From Pratylenchus scribneri (lineage: Eukaryota > Nematoda > Chromadorea > Rhabditida > Pratylenchidae): 64,000 nucleotides of DNA. The notes beneath the pieces are model-generated. The model had not been told where the DNA came from. It made no database searches and saw nothing but the letters and a program-made list of their open reading frames with translations. The first letter of the stretch is position 1. Each line of letters starts with the position of its first letter. The stretch covers positions 1,758,501 through 1,822,500 of the forward strand of contig JAQSEB010000086.1 of the NCBI GenBank assembly GCA_030063045.1, in the 5' to 3' direction. Position numbers and translations under genes: made by a program. Positions 11,326 to 23,600 of this stretch are shown piece by piece.

Positions 11326-13577
11326 CTATTGAACTTTCTTCTCCTCTTTCCCTGCACCACCGATCACCTTTTTGCGTTGAACGAACATGTACCTGTGTGT
11401 AAAAAGAATAGGAAAATTAAAATTCCATTTTATTATTTATTTATTTAAATACAGAAAAGCTATAAATGTCCAAAAATGAATAACGGTTTTTAAGTGGTTT
11501 ATCTTAGTCTCTCAAACCTTATACCCAGTGAATAAAGCTAGTAAAGACGCATCATTTGATTATGTTTTGGCCCTGGGTTTAATCAAATTCTAACTTATAG
11601 TTTTGAACCATTAAACCAAAATTGGTTTAAACCGTTTAATACCCTTTAATTGTTGATCAAACCATTCACAAATTATAAACCATTCAATGCGTTTTGACCA
11701 GCTTTATCCAATTTTGGTTGGGTATATGTGGTTCGTAAATGGTAGGATAAACCTTTAAACCAAAACCACTAAACCATTATATTTATTTTGGTTTTATTTA
11801 CTAGTTTTTTTTACCAAATTTTAAAACTAACCCATAAAGTTGAGGGAAGAATGGAATGTAGATGAGGCACAGTCCAATAACAACGTAGTAAAAATTGAAC
11901 GCAAAATTGGCCTGGTTCGGCATTTCCAGTGTGAAATGTTTGCGTCGGGCAATTTCGGGAAGGGCAGCGAACATTGTCAGCAGCTCACCGCCGGCGCCCA
12001 TTGGGTAGAGGCCGATGAAAAATGTGTAACTGGAATAAAGATGGATCAAAAATTCCAATTTTTCGAATTTATTTTCGGTTAATATTGGAAATTCAGTTAA
12101 TTACGGAAAAGCCAGATCCTTAAGCTGGCCAATTTTGGAAATCTCAGCTTATAAACAACCCATAGATCAGAAATTAGGCTCATTAGATTCGGCGTAGTCG
12201 ATTTAGTCTTTGAAAATTTCAATTTGAAACCCAAAATAGGGCGTTAAACAAAAGTTAGTAAACCAAAACCGGTTTTGGTTTAAACTACAGTTCAACTTCT
12301 AAGAACAAGATCAAATCGGTTTAAAATTTAAATTTCATAGACTAAATCGACCGGGTCGGATTGAATAAGCACATTTTCGTGTTTTTGGGTTGTCTAGAAG
12401 TAGAAGCTGAGATTTCCATAAATAATCAATCTAGCACTTTGGTGGTTAATTCCGGAATAAACCAATTTCCAATGTCAAACCGTAACATTTATTTTGCTCA
12501 CCGCATCCAAGTCAAAACCCATGGGACAGCATTGAGCAAATTTAGGGCATAGAAGGAGTAGCGAATCACTTCGGTGATTGACCAAGCGACCAGCAGCATT
12601 GGGACGCCCACACTGGTTCGGGACTGAAAATGCAAGGAAATAAACTCGGAAAAAATTTTTAACTAAAATTTTACCAAGACCACTTTGTGCAGAATGCACC
12701 AAAGGACGGTGACACGCGAGAAAACCTTAAGGAAAATTTTTAATTTATTATAAATCCCGCCCTAGAATAAATTGTTATTTGGGGGTTTCCAGAGCAAAGA
12801 ACACCAATCTGACATTGATTTTGTCATAACTTACCTCTTGCCATCTTATAAAGGTAATGCCAACTTTTACCATGAAAATGCCAAGGGGTTAAACAAGGTT
12901 AATTCATAATTTTTTTTTTAAAAAACCCTATTAAAGCTTATTCAATGCAGCTGGGCGAGCTGAATCCAACAGATTTATTATGGGTAATATTCCATTATTG
13001 GCAATTTATAATGGAAAAATGTTCATCTCGGACTCGGTGAAATATTTTGTTTTTTATCAAGAATTTTAAGAAATATTTTCTATTAAAAATTGTAACACTC
13101 GATCCAACTTTTTAAGCTTAATCAATTGAACCCTTTTATGCCTATATTCGGTTTCCACTGGCATTTCTATGGTAAAAGTCTGACAATATATTTACCAAGA
13201 ACCAAGATGGTAAAATATATCCAAAAAGATGCCAGATTCGTGTTTTAGGACACAAATTTTGATGGAATGCCTAATTTATTTTAAATCTCTCTAATAATAC
13301 AAACTTGGGTGATTGTAGTGCCAATTGGTGAGCGGACAAGTCCGACGGCACAGTGCACAATCTGGAAAATAAAATTTAATTTCCCGTGAAACATTTTTTA
13401 ATAAACCTCCAAAATTGCGGCGGTCTGGAAAATTTTCAGCTCCATTTCCACATTTGCATACAGTTGAGGATAGCTTAGGCCATTAAATAATCCATAGACG
13501 GTTTTGACGAGAATGGAGCCCCAGCCGAGGAATTGAACCGCATTGTAGGCCAATAAATATAGATCACCCGGTTTCAT
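11326..13577 (-). CDS. hpo-8: Very-long-chain (3R)-3-hydroxyacyl-CoA dehydratase (HACD/PTPLA/Phs1 family)
   Basis: Six exons (13407-13577, 13305-13361, 12675-12725, 12502-12623, 11832-12029, 11326-11392) join with exact phase to 221 aa, the usual size of the family. The protein is a multipass ER membrane enzyme catalysing the third step of very-long-chain fatty acid elongation. Diagnostic motifs: YLLAYNAVQFLGWG at the start, VHCAVGLVRSP, then VAWSITEVIRYSFYALNLL, which holds the catalytic Tyr/Glu pair, then GLYPMGAGGELLTMFAALP and YIPFFPQLYGYM. The C-terminus is lysine-rich (QRKKVIGGAGKEEKK), compatible with ER retention. The start Met begins the conserved first helix. The gene is divergent from idhg-1 across a 0.7-kb intergenic region. 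The symbol is the C. elegans name I associate with this family; orthology is inferred. Confidence 0.92.
11496..11753. mobile_element. Foldback repeat, GGTTTATCC-ended family, in last HACD intron
   Basis: It begins GGTTTATCTTAG and ends AGGATAAACC. The interior has AAAGACGCATCATTTGAT, CCAATTGGTTTAAACCG-like text, and CATTCAATGCGTTTTGACC. A further weak copy (12200-12370) lies in the next HACD intron. Confidence 0.7.
12780..13262. mobile_element. Degenerate relative of the GGTAC-terminal MITE, in HACD intron
   Basis: It shares interior text with 4067-4664: AATCTGACATTGATTTTG, TTGCCATCTTAT, a TTACCATGAAAATGCCAAGG-like stretch, and the inverse side (ACCAAGATGGTAAAATATAT, ATGCCAGATTCGTGTT). The terminal GGTAC repeats are no longer clear. 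Confidence 0.5.
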
Positions 13578-14289
13578 AATTAAATTAGTTTTAGCTTTAG
13601 CTTAAATATTGATTTAGTGAAAGTCAATTCATAATAAATAAAAAGTAATAAAATTAAATTATGTAAATTGCAATAATAAATAAGGAAAAGGAATAGTAAT
13701 TATTAATTAATAAAGGAAGCATAAGCATGCGATTAATTTCATATTTAGGTATTTGTTTTTTGCTTGCAGATCTGATCTTTTTTGGATTTGCTTTTTTCTA
13801 AGCAATTTATTTATTAAAGCTGCGGCTACAATGCATCCGTTTTTAAGTTTCGTCCTCCTTCCTCTTCCTTTCATCTTCATCTCAACTCTAATAATTAATA
13901 AATTAACGAAGAAAAAATTAAATAAATGAATTAAAAATAGAGGGAAAAATGATGTTAAGATTTAAGAATTTTTAAGATGGGCTCATTTTCGATTAAAAAA
14001 CGAAGAAGAAGATCAAAAATAATCGGACCATCTTCTTCCTTCCATTCTCTGATGAGAAGAGAAGAACATTTTTTGGTTGATTCTTGACTTATTTAAGCAC
14101 CCACCATAATAAAACGCAATAATGCGATACCCAATTTAACCACTACTTTTATCAAACTCCAATTCCATTTTCCATCCCAATTTTATCAATCCACAATTTT
14201 CCTTAATGTTTATTTTATTGATTTTTTTCTTGCAGCTTCCAATCCAAATATTGTTATCAGCAGCAACCCTAAAAATAAACAATAATAAA
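13578..14289. promoter_or_regulatory. Divergent promoter region between HACD and idhg-1
   Basis: The two genes point away from each other across this AT-rich stretch. A pyrimidine-rich acceptor TTTTTTTCTTGCAG ends at 14235, 54 nt before the idhg-1 ATG, and is the likely spliced-leader site. There is no TATA element I would trust. Confidence 0.45.
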
Positions 14290-17200
14290 ATGCATCGCTG
14301 TTCATCACTGATGAATGCCGCATTACTCAAGAAGGTTTCCACAATGAATTGGCAATGCAATGGCTGTGGCCATGTTCGTTTGCTGTCAACATTGAGAACA
14401 CATTCACTTCCTGGCAATCGGGTTTTGATTTTTATAATTAAAATTATGGAATTTAAAAGTAATTAAAAACGAATAGGCAAATTCATTTGGCGAATTTTGC
14501 GGTCCTTACCAAAAGAAGGAATTTTGTGGTCCTTACAAAAAGAAGGAATTTTGCGGTCCTATTAAAAATGTATCGATAATAGAGTGAAATTTTGGGCGGA
14601 AGATAAAGGTTTTAATGACTCGGAGGATGAGTCTTGGATTTAGGCTAAGCTTTAAATCTCGCGGGATAGATATTGGGCTACAAATTTGTTTTAGTAAAGG
14701 CCGCAAAATTAGGAGCTACAAATTTCAGTTAGCCAGTAAGAGTAAGGTACAAATGAAGTTTGTCCCTACATGGGAAAGGATGAGGAGGAAGAAGATGAAG
14801 CCAAGGATGATGAAGAAGAAGAGATAAGCTGAGAATAATCTTCTCCATCGTCTCATCATTATCTTCTTCTTCATCCTGATTACCTTGTAGTTTGGAGCTT
14901 AGCCGTGGAAAAAATTCCATTAGTACCGCCAGTAAACTTAGGGTCTTATTAGTCAAACAGGCTTTGATTTAATCATAAAACTATGGAATTTACGATAATT
15001 AGAAAGAAAAGTAAATAAACCAAAGGTTTTAAAGCATTTATTAATCATTCAATTAAATATAAATCTAAATTAGATTGCACAAGCAAAATATGGTGGCCGC
15101 CACACTGTGACCGTGCTGCCCGGTGATGGAATTGGACCGGAGGTTTTATAAAAACAAATAAATTTTAAAAAATAATTCCACACATTTTAGATGGTCGAGC
15201 ATATTAAACGAATATTCCTGTAATTTTTTTTTCCAATATTTATTCATTAAATTATTCCATTTTTTAGTTTCGCCCATGTCCCAGTGGATTTTGAGGAGAT
15301 TGAACTGAATTCCAAGGACCCATCGGATGAGGCATTGGACAAGGCCATTGTTGCCATTCAACGGAATGGAATTGCATTAAAGGTTTTGTGGGGAAGAGTG
15401 GAAATATTAGTAAAATTTTTGGACAATTTTAAGGGCAATATTGAGACCAAATTCGACGATCCAAACTTCAAATCGCGCAACATGGAAGTTCGACGGCGTT
15501 TGGATCTGTCAGTTTGTGAAATTTTTAATTAAAATGGATTAATTATTTCATTAAAAAATCTAAAATCAAAAAGTGATTAAAATTTTCGGTACTATTGCAA
15601 TTTACGTGATTGAAGATAGAAAATTGGAATGATGATGAAGAAGAAGGTGAGGATGATGCAGCTTATTGTGAGGATGATCTTCTTCACCATCCTCATCATT
15701 ATCATCCTCAATAACTTCATCTTCTTCTTCATTCTTCATCTTCATCATCCTTTTTCTCATCAATCGCATAAATTGCAATAGTACCGACTTTCCGACTTAT
15801 TTAATAAACATCCAAAAACAAAATATATGAAAATTGATAAATCCAATAGATAACAAAAATAAAGACTAGGAAAATGAGATAATTTAAGTGAAAAATACCA
15901 TTTTATTTTTCAAGGTTAAGGATTAGGGCTGGCTAAGATTTTTTAAAAATTTTTTAAAATTTTTCGAAAATGTTGGTTCGAGTGAAATGAAGGTCCCATC
16001 CCCTCTTTTTACAAATTGTGAAATTCTATTAAATAAGATCCAAAAAAATCAAGAAAATAATTTTTTCTAAATATTTCCAGTTATGCAAATGTGCTTCACT
16101 GTGTCTCAATTCCGACCATTCCAACACGGCATCACGATTTGGATTTGGTCTTAATCCGTGAAAACACCGAGGGCGAATACAGTGGATTGGAGCATCAGGC
16201 AGTGCCCGGAGTGGTCGAAAGTTTAAAGGTTTACTTTTTTTTAAAAATTTTTTGCCTTAAAATTGATGGCTGAAATTTTTTAAAATTAAATTTGGTTCTT
16301 CCCTGTTTTGGAGGGAGGCAAGGTGATGAAGAAGATCAAGAAGTGATGTTGAAAAAGAAGAGGATGATGAATATGATGAGGATGAAGATGGGAAGGGGGA
16401 GAATGAAGAGGAAGATGAATATGAGAAGGAGGAAGATGAATATGATTAGGATAATGATTGATGAAGATAAAAGAAGATGAGGTTAATGATGAGGATGACG
16501 ATGAAGAAATGAAGTGGACGATAAGGAAGATGATAGATGAGGATGAAGAGAAGAAGAGGATGAGAATGATAAAGGAAGAAGATGATGAAAATGACGACGA
16601 TGAGACTGAAGATGATTAATTATTGCTTCATGTTCGTCATCATCAACTTCTTCTTCTTCATCGCCTTGCCCTCCTCCTCAAAATTACCATTCAAAATTAA
16701 TTCCAATTTTAACTAAATTAAATTTGCCACATAGATTGTCACTCGCCGTAACATCGAACGAATTGCCCGCTTTGCTTTCGACTATGCCGTTCTGAACAAT
16801 CGACCTCGCATTACGGCAATCCACAAAGCGAACATCCAAAAATTGGGCGATGGATTGTTCTTGAAAGTTTGCAAGGAAATTGCGGACACCGAATATGCCA
16901 GCCATCGACTCAAATTTGACTCACTCATTGGTTGGAATTTATTTTTATATTTTTAAAAATTAAATTTCATCAAAATTTCTGGTCTTAAATATTCAATGTA
17001 AAATGAATTAAATTCAAATTTTTAAATAAAATATTTTTCTTTGAAATTTAATTTGAAGAAATTGATTTTAATTAGACTTTTTTTTTGAAAATTTTTGTTC
17101 TAAAAATAATTAGGAAATTATTTAATTTTTTTTTTTTTAAATTAATTTTATTTACTTCAAATTTAATTAAAAGGAATTTATTTTAATTCTTCTTTTTTTA

Positions 17201-18137
17201 TTGAATAAAAATGCAAAATTAATATTTTTATTAATTCTCAATTCATTTCCTTCAGTGGACAATGCATGCATGCAACTCGTCTCCCGGTAAATTAAATTAA
17301 TAAAATAAAATTAAATTAATAAAATAAAATTAAAATTAAATTAATAAAATTTTATTAAAAATTAATTAAATTAAAATTAAATTTTCAGTCCTCAACAATT
17401 CAATGGTGGCATCCTCCTAATGCCAAATCTCTATGGGAATATCATTTCGAACATCGCCTGTGGATTGGTCGGTGGTCCTGGTCTCGTGTCCGGCATGAAC
17501 TTTGGCGAGAAATATGCGCTCTTTGAGACTGTAAAATGCTTTTTTAAATTTTTTTTTTAATATTTTACAATTTTAGGGTACTCGAAACACTGGGAGCAGT
17601 TTGGTTCAAAGGGACTATGCAAATCCGACTGCCTTCATTCGAGCTTCGGTTTGTCAAAAATTGGATTTTTAATGGGAAATAAAATTTATTCTGCAACACA
17701 TAAATTTTTTAAATTTTATTTAAATTTTTTATAAGCAAAAAAAAGCAAATAAAATTTAATCATTCCTCATTATTTCAGATTGACATGCTTCGTTATTTGG
17801 AATTGCACGGCTATGCGGACCAATTGTCGGATGGACTGTTCAAGGCACTCACCGAACAAATGAAACATACACCGGACATTGGGGTTGGCAAAAAAAATTA
17901 AATTAAAAATTAAAATTTTTACGAATTTTTCATTAATTTTTTGTCCTAAAATTTTTTTACGAATTTTTCACTAATTTTGATTCTCGAAATTTTTATATAA
18001 ATTCGACAAGAAATGAAATAATATTAAAAACAATAAATTAAAACAAAAATCCATAGGGCACCAGCCGCAGTTCTGAAATTGTGCAAGCCATGCTGGACAA
18101 TGTCAAATTGCAAATGGATCACATCGGCCATGTTTGA
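14290..18137 (+). CDS. idhg-1: Isocitrate dehydrogenase [NAD] subunit gamma, mitochondrial
   Basis: Twelve exons join with exact phase to about 397 aa: 14290-14421, 15074-15142, 15191-15219, 15268-15382, 15434-15507, 16081-16228, 16735-16930, 17256-17286, 17389-17530, 17577-17648, 17779-17883, 18057-18137. The N-terminus (about 50 aa, Arg/Ser/Leu-rich) suits a mitochondrial presequence. Motifs: [104 protein letters not shown]. The GRHTV, VPVDFEE and RNTG signatures favour the gamma over the beta or alpha subunit. It acts as the regulatory partner in the TCA-cycle IDH3 complex. Introns are unusually rich in purine/pyrimidine hairpins and repeats. Fragments of exons 4, 6, 8, 9 and 10 are duplicated downstream (19.5-31.8 kb). 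Gamma assignment is from motif comparison by eye. Confidence 0.93.
14480..14930. repeat. Intron 1 of idhg-1: short tandem repeat plus GA/CT hairpin
   Basis: Three copies of a unit AATTTTGCGGTCCTTACNAAA lie at 14490-14570. From about 14770 a purine strand (GGATGAGGAGGAAGAAGATG) is followed at 14835-14880 by the complementary pyrimidine strand (ATCTTCTTCTTCATCCTGAT), so the transcript can fold into a long stem. Confidence 0.6.
15588..15795. mobile_element. GGTAC-ended hairpin MITE with GA/CT core, in idhg-1 intron 5
   Basis: The left end GGTACTATTGCAATTTA and right end TAAATTGCAATAGTACC are perfect inverted repeats. The core is GATGATGAAGAAGAAGGTGA paired with TCACCATCCTCATCATT and further CTTCTTCTTCATT text. 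No matching 8-bp flanks were found, so the insertion is old or the flank has changed. Confidence 0.7.
16309..16680. repeat. Long purine/pyrimidine inverted repeat in idhg-1 intron 6
   Basis: The left arm GGAGGGAGGCAAGGTGATGA is complemented by the right arm TCATCGCCTTGCCCTCCTCC. Between them is about 300 bp of GATGAAGAGGAAGAT-like simple sequence. A 62-codon Met/Arg/Lys frame inside it is an artefact of the simple repeat. Confidence 0.65.
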
Positions 18138-19500
18138 AATGAAAATGAGAAATGAAAACACACACAAAAAGACCTATTAGAATTTTCCCTCTTTCGCTTT
18201 TTGACCATTTTTCCCGGTTGTGAACTATTTTTATTCCTGTCAAATCTCAAAATGTCTTTTCCTGTGGTCCATAATTCAGTATTTTCCCGCAATTCTTTGC
18301 TTTAAACTCTTCCAATATTTTCCTCTCCATATTTTTGTCATAATTTCCCCCTCAATAATATGCAATCCGCATTTTTGTGTTATTTTTAATTCGGTCTCCT
18401 CTTTTTTGAAAATCCCATGAATAAAATTAAAGATTGGACAATTATAATAAAATTGAATTGAATTGGCTTATTTGCACAAATTTGCTTAATTCATGTTTTT
18501 TGACATTTTTTATTTTTATTACTTCCAATTTTCCCCGCATCACACCTCACACGTCAGTGAAAATCAGAGAGAAAAACGAAAATATTTTCCACCAAGATTA
18601 CCTCTTTTTAATCGATTAAAGCTGACGTGTAAAAAATTTGAGAGACGTTAGACATTAGACGTTATTGCCACAATCTCTAAGTGTGTAGACTTTAAAGCTA
18701 ACACTATTTTCTCTTTTCTTCCTTCTATCTCCTCTCTCCGCATCAGCATAATAGTAAGCAAGCATTTACTGATGCGGATTAATTTATGCATACAATAAAA
18801 TTTACCAAGCCAACCCAACACACAACAGCAGAGCATAGCAAAAACCAAGCAACCCACAACCACTCACAGCTCTCATTTTTAATCGATCGATCAAATTATT
18901 TTTATTCAACATAGGTTGACCTGTGTATAGTCTAGTCATTATCATTACCATTTTATTACTTTTATCACAATTTAGCCAACCTATTAAACCAACTAATAAG
19001 CTAATAGAAAACAAAACAAATCATACCCATTAAGTCGTGCAAATGTTTTTTATTAGTTTGTAAACTAAAACTATAAAATGGAAATACAAATCGCATTTAC
19101 TTATTTGCTTTCTTAAGAAAACAATAAGCTTAAATTGCACACATTAATGAATAAAAGTTTATTATACTTATAATTAGGACAATAAAACGCTTCTTGACTT
19201 GACTCTTGTGATTTTTCACTAATAATAGCTAGCGCGCTTCTCCCCAAATATAATAGGTAATTTAATTCTACGTGAATATTAAAATGCGGATAATAAGCAA
19301 TTTTATAAATATTCATTTAAGGATTTAAGCCCAAAAACAAATGAATTATTTTTATGCATTATTTTTGGCACCGAAGTGCGGACAATGGCTGCTTCCTCCA
19401 ATTCTGACCTTTTTGCGGCCTCCTCCAATTCTGACTTTTATTGTTTTAAAAGGTTTATTTATTCTTTGAATAAATTAAAATAATTATCACCCCTTAATTT
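18138..19500. other. Intergenic downstream of idhg-1
   Basis: Contains the idhg-1 3' UTR, with an AATAAAATTAAAG polyadenylation-type signal near 18420. A short inverted pair, ACACGTCAG (about 18549) and CTGACGTGT (about 18622), contains CRE-like TGACG cores. No coding exon supported. Confidence 0.45.
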
Positions 19501-19524
19501 TGCAAATATCCCGGTGGTTAGTCG

Positions 19525-20345
19525 ACTCTGATGATGAGGTTGGATAATGGATTAATTCCAACGGATGACTCATCGAATAAGGAGGCTCTTGACAAAGCCA
19601 CCAACGAGATTGGATTGTATTGAAGATTTGAAAAATGAACTGATTAATCGGATCGGTTGGAAACTGGAATAATCCCGCCTGATTAATTAAACTTGGAATT
19701 AATTATGGTTGTGATTTGTGAATTGTAATTTCGATTTGTAATTGTGAATTATAATTGCACCTTGTAATTGTAATTGTAATTGCACTTTGTAATTGTGAAT
19801 TGTAATTGTAATTGCACTTTGTAATTGTGAATTGTAATTGCACTTTGTAATTGTGAATTGTAATTGCACTTTGTAATTGTAATTGCACTTTGTAATTGTA
19901 ATTGCACTTTGTAATTGTGAATTGTAATTGCACTTTATAATTGTGAATTGTAATTGCACTTTATGATTGTGAATTGTAATTGCACTTTGTAATTGTGAAT
20001 TGTAATTGCACTTTGTAATTGTGAATTGTAATTGCACTTTGTAATTGTGAATTGTAATTGCACTTTGTAATTGTAATTGCACTTTGTAATTGTGAATTGT
20101 AATTGTAATTACACTTTATAATTGTGAATTGTAATTGTAATTGCACTTTATAATTGTGAATTGTAATTGCACTTTATGATTGTGAATTGTAATTGCACTT
20201 TATAATTGTGAGTTGTAATTGCAATTATCCAATTCATTCCGTTCAATGAGCAATGCATGCATGCAACTTATCCAGGTAAAATATCAAACAATGATATTTG
20301 AAATTTAATTTAATTTTTAGTTCTCAATATTTCATATGTGGCGGC
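19525..20345 (+). pseudogene. idhg-1-derived fragment (exon 4-like, exon 8, start of exon 9) around a minisatellite
   Basis: About 20236-20275 repeats exon 8 and its donor (CAATGCATGCATGCAACT then CCAGGTAAAAT). About 20318-20345 repeats the exon 9 acceptor and start (TTTTTAGTTCTCAA). A weaker exon 4 resemblance lies at 19540-19610 (GAGGCTCTTGACAAAGCCA against the original GAGGCATTGGACAAGGCCA). Between them is the 26-bp minisatellite. Reading frames are lost. Confidence 0.6.
19700..20225. repeat. Minisatellite, about 26-bp unit (TTGTAATTGCACTTTGTAAT TGTGAA)
   Basis: About twenty units of the pattern TTGTAATTGCACTTTGTAAT followed by TGTGAA, with internal length variants of TTGTAA. The array lacks stops on the minus strand (Gln/Leu/Ile/Asn-rich frames of up to 127 codons), which I treat as a by-product of the repeat. 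Confidence 0.9.
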
Positions 20346-20411
20346 CTCCTTTGTTTCTGTCCTTCAAAAATGGTTCATTCTATTTTTGAATAAAATTAAA
20401 TTTTTGATTTT

Positions 20412-20678
20412 TGTTGGGTCCGAGGTTTCCCAATCAAATGAAGTCCAATTTAATTAAATATTTTATTCAATAAATCGGAAATAAATAAATGTGAAATAAT
20501 AATGCGGAATAATTGGGTCGGAGTCTTTTTCAGAATAAAATAAGAATGACCTTAGGAGGATGGAAATGTGGGGAGGAATGTGTCATTTATATAGAGGGAA
20601 ATGAGGGAAGAGAAATTATCAATAAATCAATAGGTGAGGGAACATAATCTTCTCTTCTTCTTGGGCAATGCCCGAACA
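20412..20678 (-). repeat. 3' LTR of the gypsy element
   Basis: 267 bp, indistinguishable by eye from 25130-25396. Carries TGTTCGGG at its element-5' end. Confidence 0.95.
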
Positions 20679-20697
20679 CCTCCCCTTTTTGGTTTGA

Positions 20698-23600
20698 TCA
20701 TGGCGACGGAGTGAACCGGTTTGGTGCCCTTCGGTTTCGAACCGGGTTTCGGCGATTTTCCGCAACTGGAGGCGGTTGGACCATTTGTTCTGGCGGTTCA
20801 ATTTCCTCATTCTCTTCTGGCACATTCACTTCCTCAATTATTGTTGGTTCTTCGGCAATTTCCGGTGCCTTTGGTAGCTCGAAGGCTTCCAAGAAGATGT
20901 TCAATGGATTTTCATTCTCATTTGGAATAAATCGAGGGCGAATTTGATTTGCATGGAAGCGCCCGGCAGAGCCATCTTGGAATTCAATATCATAAATGAC
21001 TCCGGTGCATTTTGTGACAATTCCGGGCCGCCAGCTTTGAGAAATTCGATGGCGGGCATAGACTTTATTGCCGATTGAAAATGTCCTCAATTTTGTTCCA
21101 AATCGCTTATTGAACCTTCCCTTCATTTCTTCATCTGTTTCCAATGATTTTATTGAAGTAGGGCGAAGCAAATCCAGTGTTGTCCGAACTTTCCGTCCCA
21201 GAAAAGCTTCGGCTGGAGATTTTCCAGTGTCGAGAGAATCATTCGGGGTGTTTCTGTAAGTGATAAGGAAAATTTCAATGATTTCCTTGTCCACGACACC
21301 CTCCCCTTTCAATTTTCTGAATGTTCTCTTGAATGTGTCGACAAATCGTTCTGCTTGGCCATTTGACATTGGATTGTATGGCGCAGAAAAATAATGTGTA
21401 ATTCCATTTATTGCCGTAAATCTCGCGAATTCATTGGACGTAAATTGAGTGCCGTTGTCTGAGACAAGAATTTCCGGCAGTCCGTGTCTAATGCATAAAT
21501 AACGCATCTTTTCAATGGTTGCAGCTGCGGATTTGGTAGGCATTTCGAATATTTCTGGATATTTTGAGTATGCATCGACGATTATCAAATATTCTTTGCC
21601 AAAGAACGGTCCTGCATAATCAATATGCACACGTTCCCAAGGCTTTGATGCTTTTGGCCATGGATGGAGCTCGGTTTTTATTGGCATTTTTGCAGCCATT
21701 TGACAAGGCTCGCAATTTTTGACAAAATCTTCAATTTGATTATCCATCATTGGCCAATAAACATAATTTCGCATAAGTTGTTTCATGCGTTTCATTCCTG
21801 GGTGTCCTTTGTGAAATGTTTTAAGAATTTTGGATTGAAGAATTTTTGGAATAACTATTCTGTCGGCATACATCAAACAATCTTTTGTGATGGACAAATG
21901 TTCCTTTCTTTGAATGAATATTTTGATTGCATTGTTGGTTTCATTTTTCAATGCTTTATCATTTGGCCATCCAGTTTGAATAAATTTCATCACTTTTTGG
22001 ATGTCTTGATCATTTTTAGTGGCATCAGCGATATTTTTGAATTGAATTGGAAGCTTTTCAATGTTGGCAATCAACTTTCCTTCAATTTCTGCTTCCACAT
22101 TCACTGATGCAATAACGCGGTCATCTTTTTCCACATTTTTGGCAACCAATCGTGACAATGCATCAGCTTGTCCAAACTCGACCGTGTTCACATACTCAAT
22201 GGAAAAATCGTATCCAAGTAAAATGAATGACCATCTCAGTAGTCGATTTGCGCTGCACTGTTTAATTCCTTTTTTGTTGCCGAATATAGCCAAAAGTGGT
22301 TTATGATCGGTTTGAAGAATAAATTTTCTGCCATAAATCATTTTGTGGAATTTTTCAACAGCGAAAATTAATGCCAGACCCTCTTTTTCGATCTGCGAAT
22401 AATTTTTTTCCGCTGGAGATAGGGCAGAAGATGCATGAGCAATAGCCTTAATTTTGCCATCCGGATATTTGTGTGAAATTACTGCTCCAATTCCCTTTTC
22501 TGATGCATCCGCCGAAACAATTATTTCCAATGTCGGATCATAATGGGTGAGCAGCAAATCAGATGTGAGGATTTCTTTGATCCTCTTGAATGCATTTTGG
22601 CAATTTTCGTCCCATTTCCACTCGCTTTCCTTCTTTAGCAAATCATCCAGCGGTTTTCGAATAAAACGCATATTTTTGACGAATTGCTGATAATGGTTGA
22701 CCATTCCCAAATATGAGCGAAGTGAGGGAACATCGGATGGTGGTGGCATATTTTCAATAGCATGAATTTTCTTGGGGTCTGGTCTGCGCCCTTCTTTGTC
22801 AATAATTTGGCCCAAGTAGCTAATTTGGTCCTTAAAGAAGGCGCATTTTTCCAATTTGACCTTGAATCCCCAAACTCGGATTCGATTGAATATTTCTTCC
22901 AGATGTTTTTGGTGCTCAGCCATTGTTTTGCTGACGACAATAATATCATCCAAATAGGCTGCTGCATATCCCAATCCATCCAGCATTTTATCCATTATTG
23001 ATTGAAAAATCCCTGGTGCCGTTTTTACACCAAATGGGAGTCGATTCAGCACAAAATTTCCTTTGTGTGTTGCAATTGCGCAAATTTTCTTTGAATTTTC
23101 TTCCAGCTCCACTTGAAAATATGCATCTCGCAGATCAATTTGACTGAATATTTTGCCGCCATTTAACGTTGCAAAAATGTCTTCTGGGAGTGGCAATGGA
23201 TGCTGGTTATCGACAAGTGCATTATTGAGGCCGGTCGAATAATCAATACATAATCTGGTCGACCCGTCGGCTTTTTCCACGGTTAGAATTGGTGCGGCCC
23301 AATCGGTATGTTCGACCTTTTTGATGACCCCAATAGCCTCAAGACGGTCCAATTCCTTCTCAACAATTTCTCTTGCATTGTAGGGGACTGGCCGTGCCTT
23401 GCGATAAATTGGTTGAACTCCATCTTTGAGAGTCAATTTTGCCTGAATTTTGGTGCAATGTCCCAATTCTTTTGAGAACACATCGCAGAATTCCTTTTGC
23501 AATTTTTCAATAAATTGATGCACTTGATTTTGGGGATTTTGGCACTTGAGATTATTAATTTTGCTGACATTGATTTTATTTTTCAGCTCATCCAATAGAC

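Noticed and set aside
16292..16480. Met/Arg/Lys-rich 62-codon ORF in idhg-1 intron 6
   Set aside because: Translation of GATGAAGAGGAAGAT simple repeat inside an intronic hairpin.
19699..20146. Gln/Leu/Ile/Asn-rich open frames on the minus strand over the 26-bp minisatellite
   Set aside because: The frames follow the repeat unit exactly, have no flanking gene context, and shift with unit length variants.
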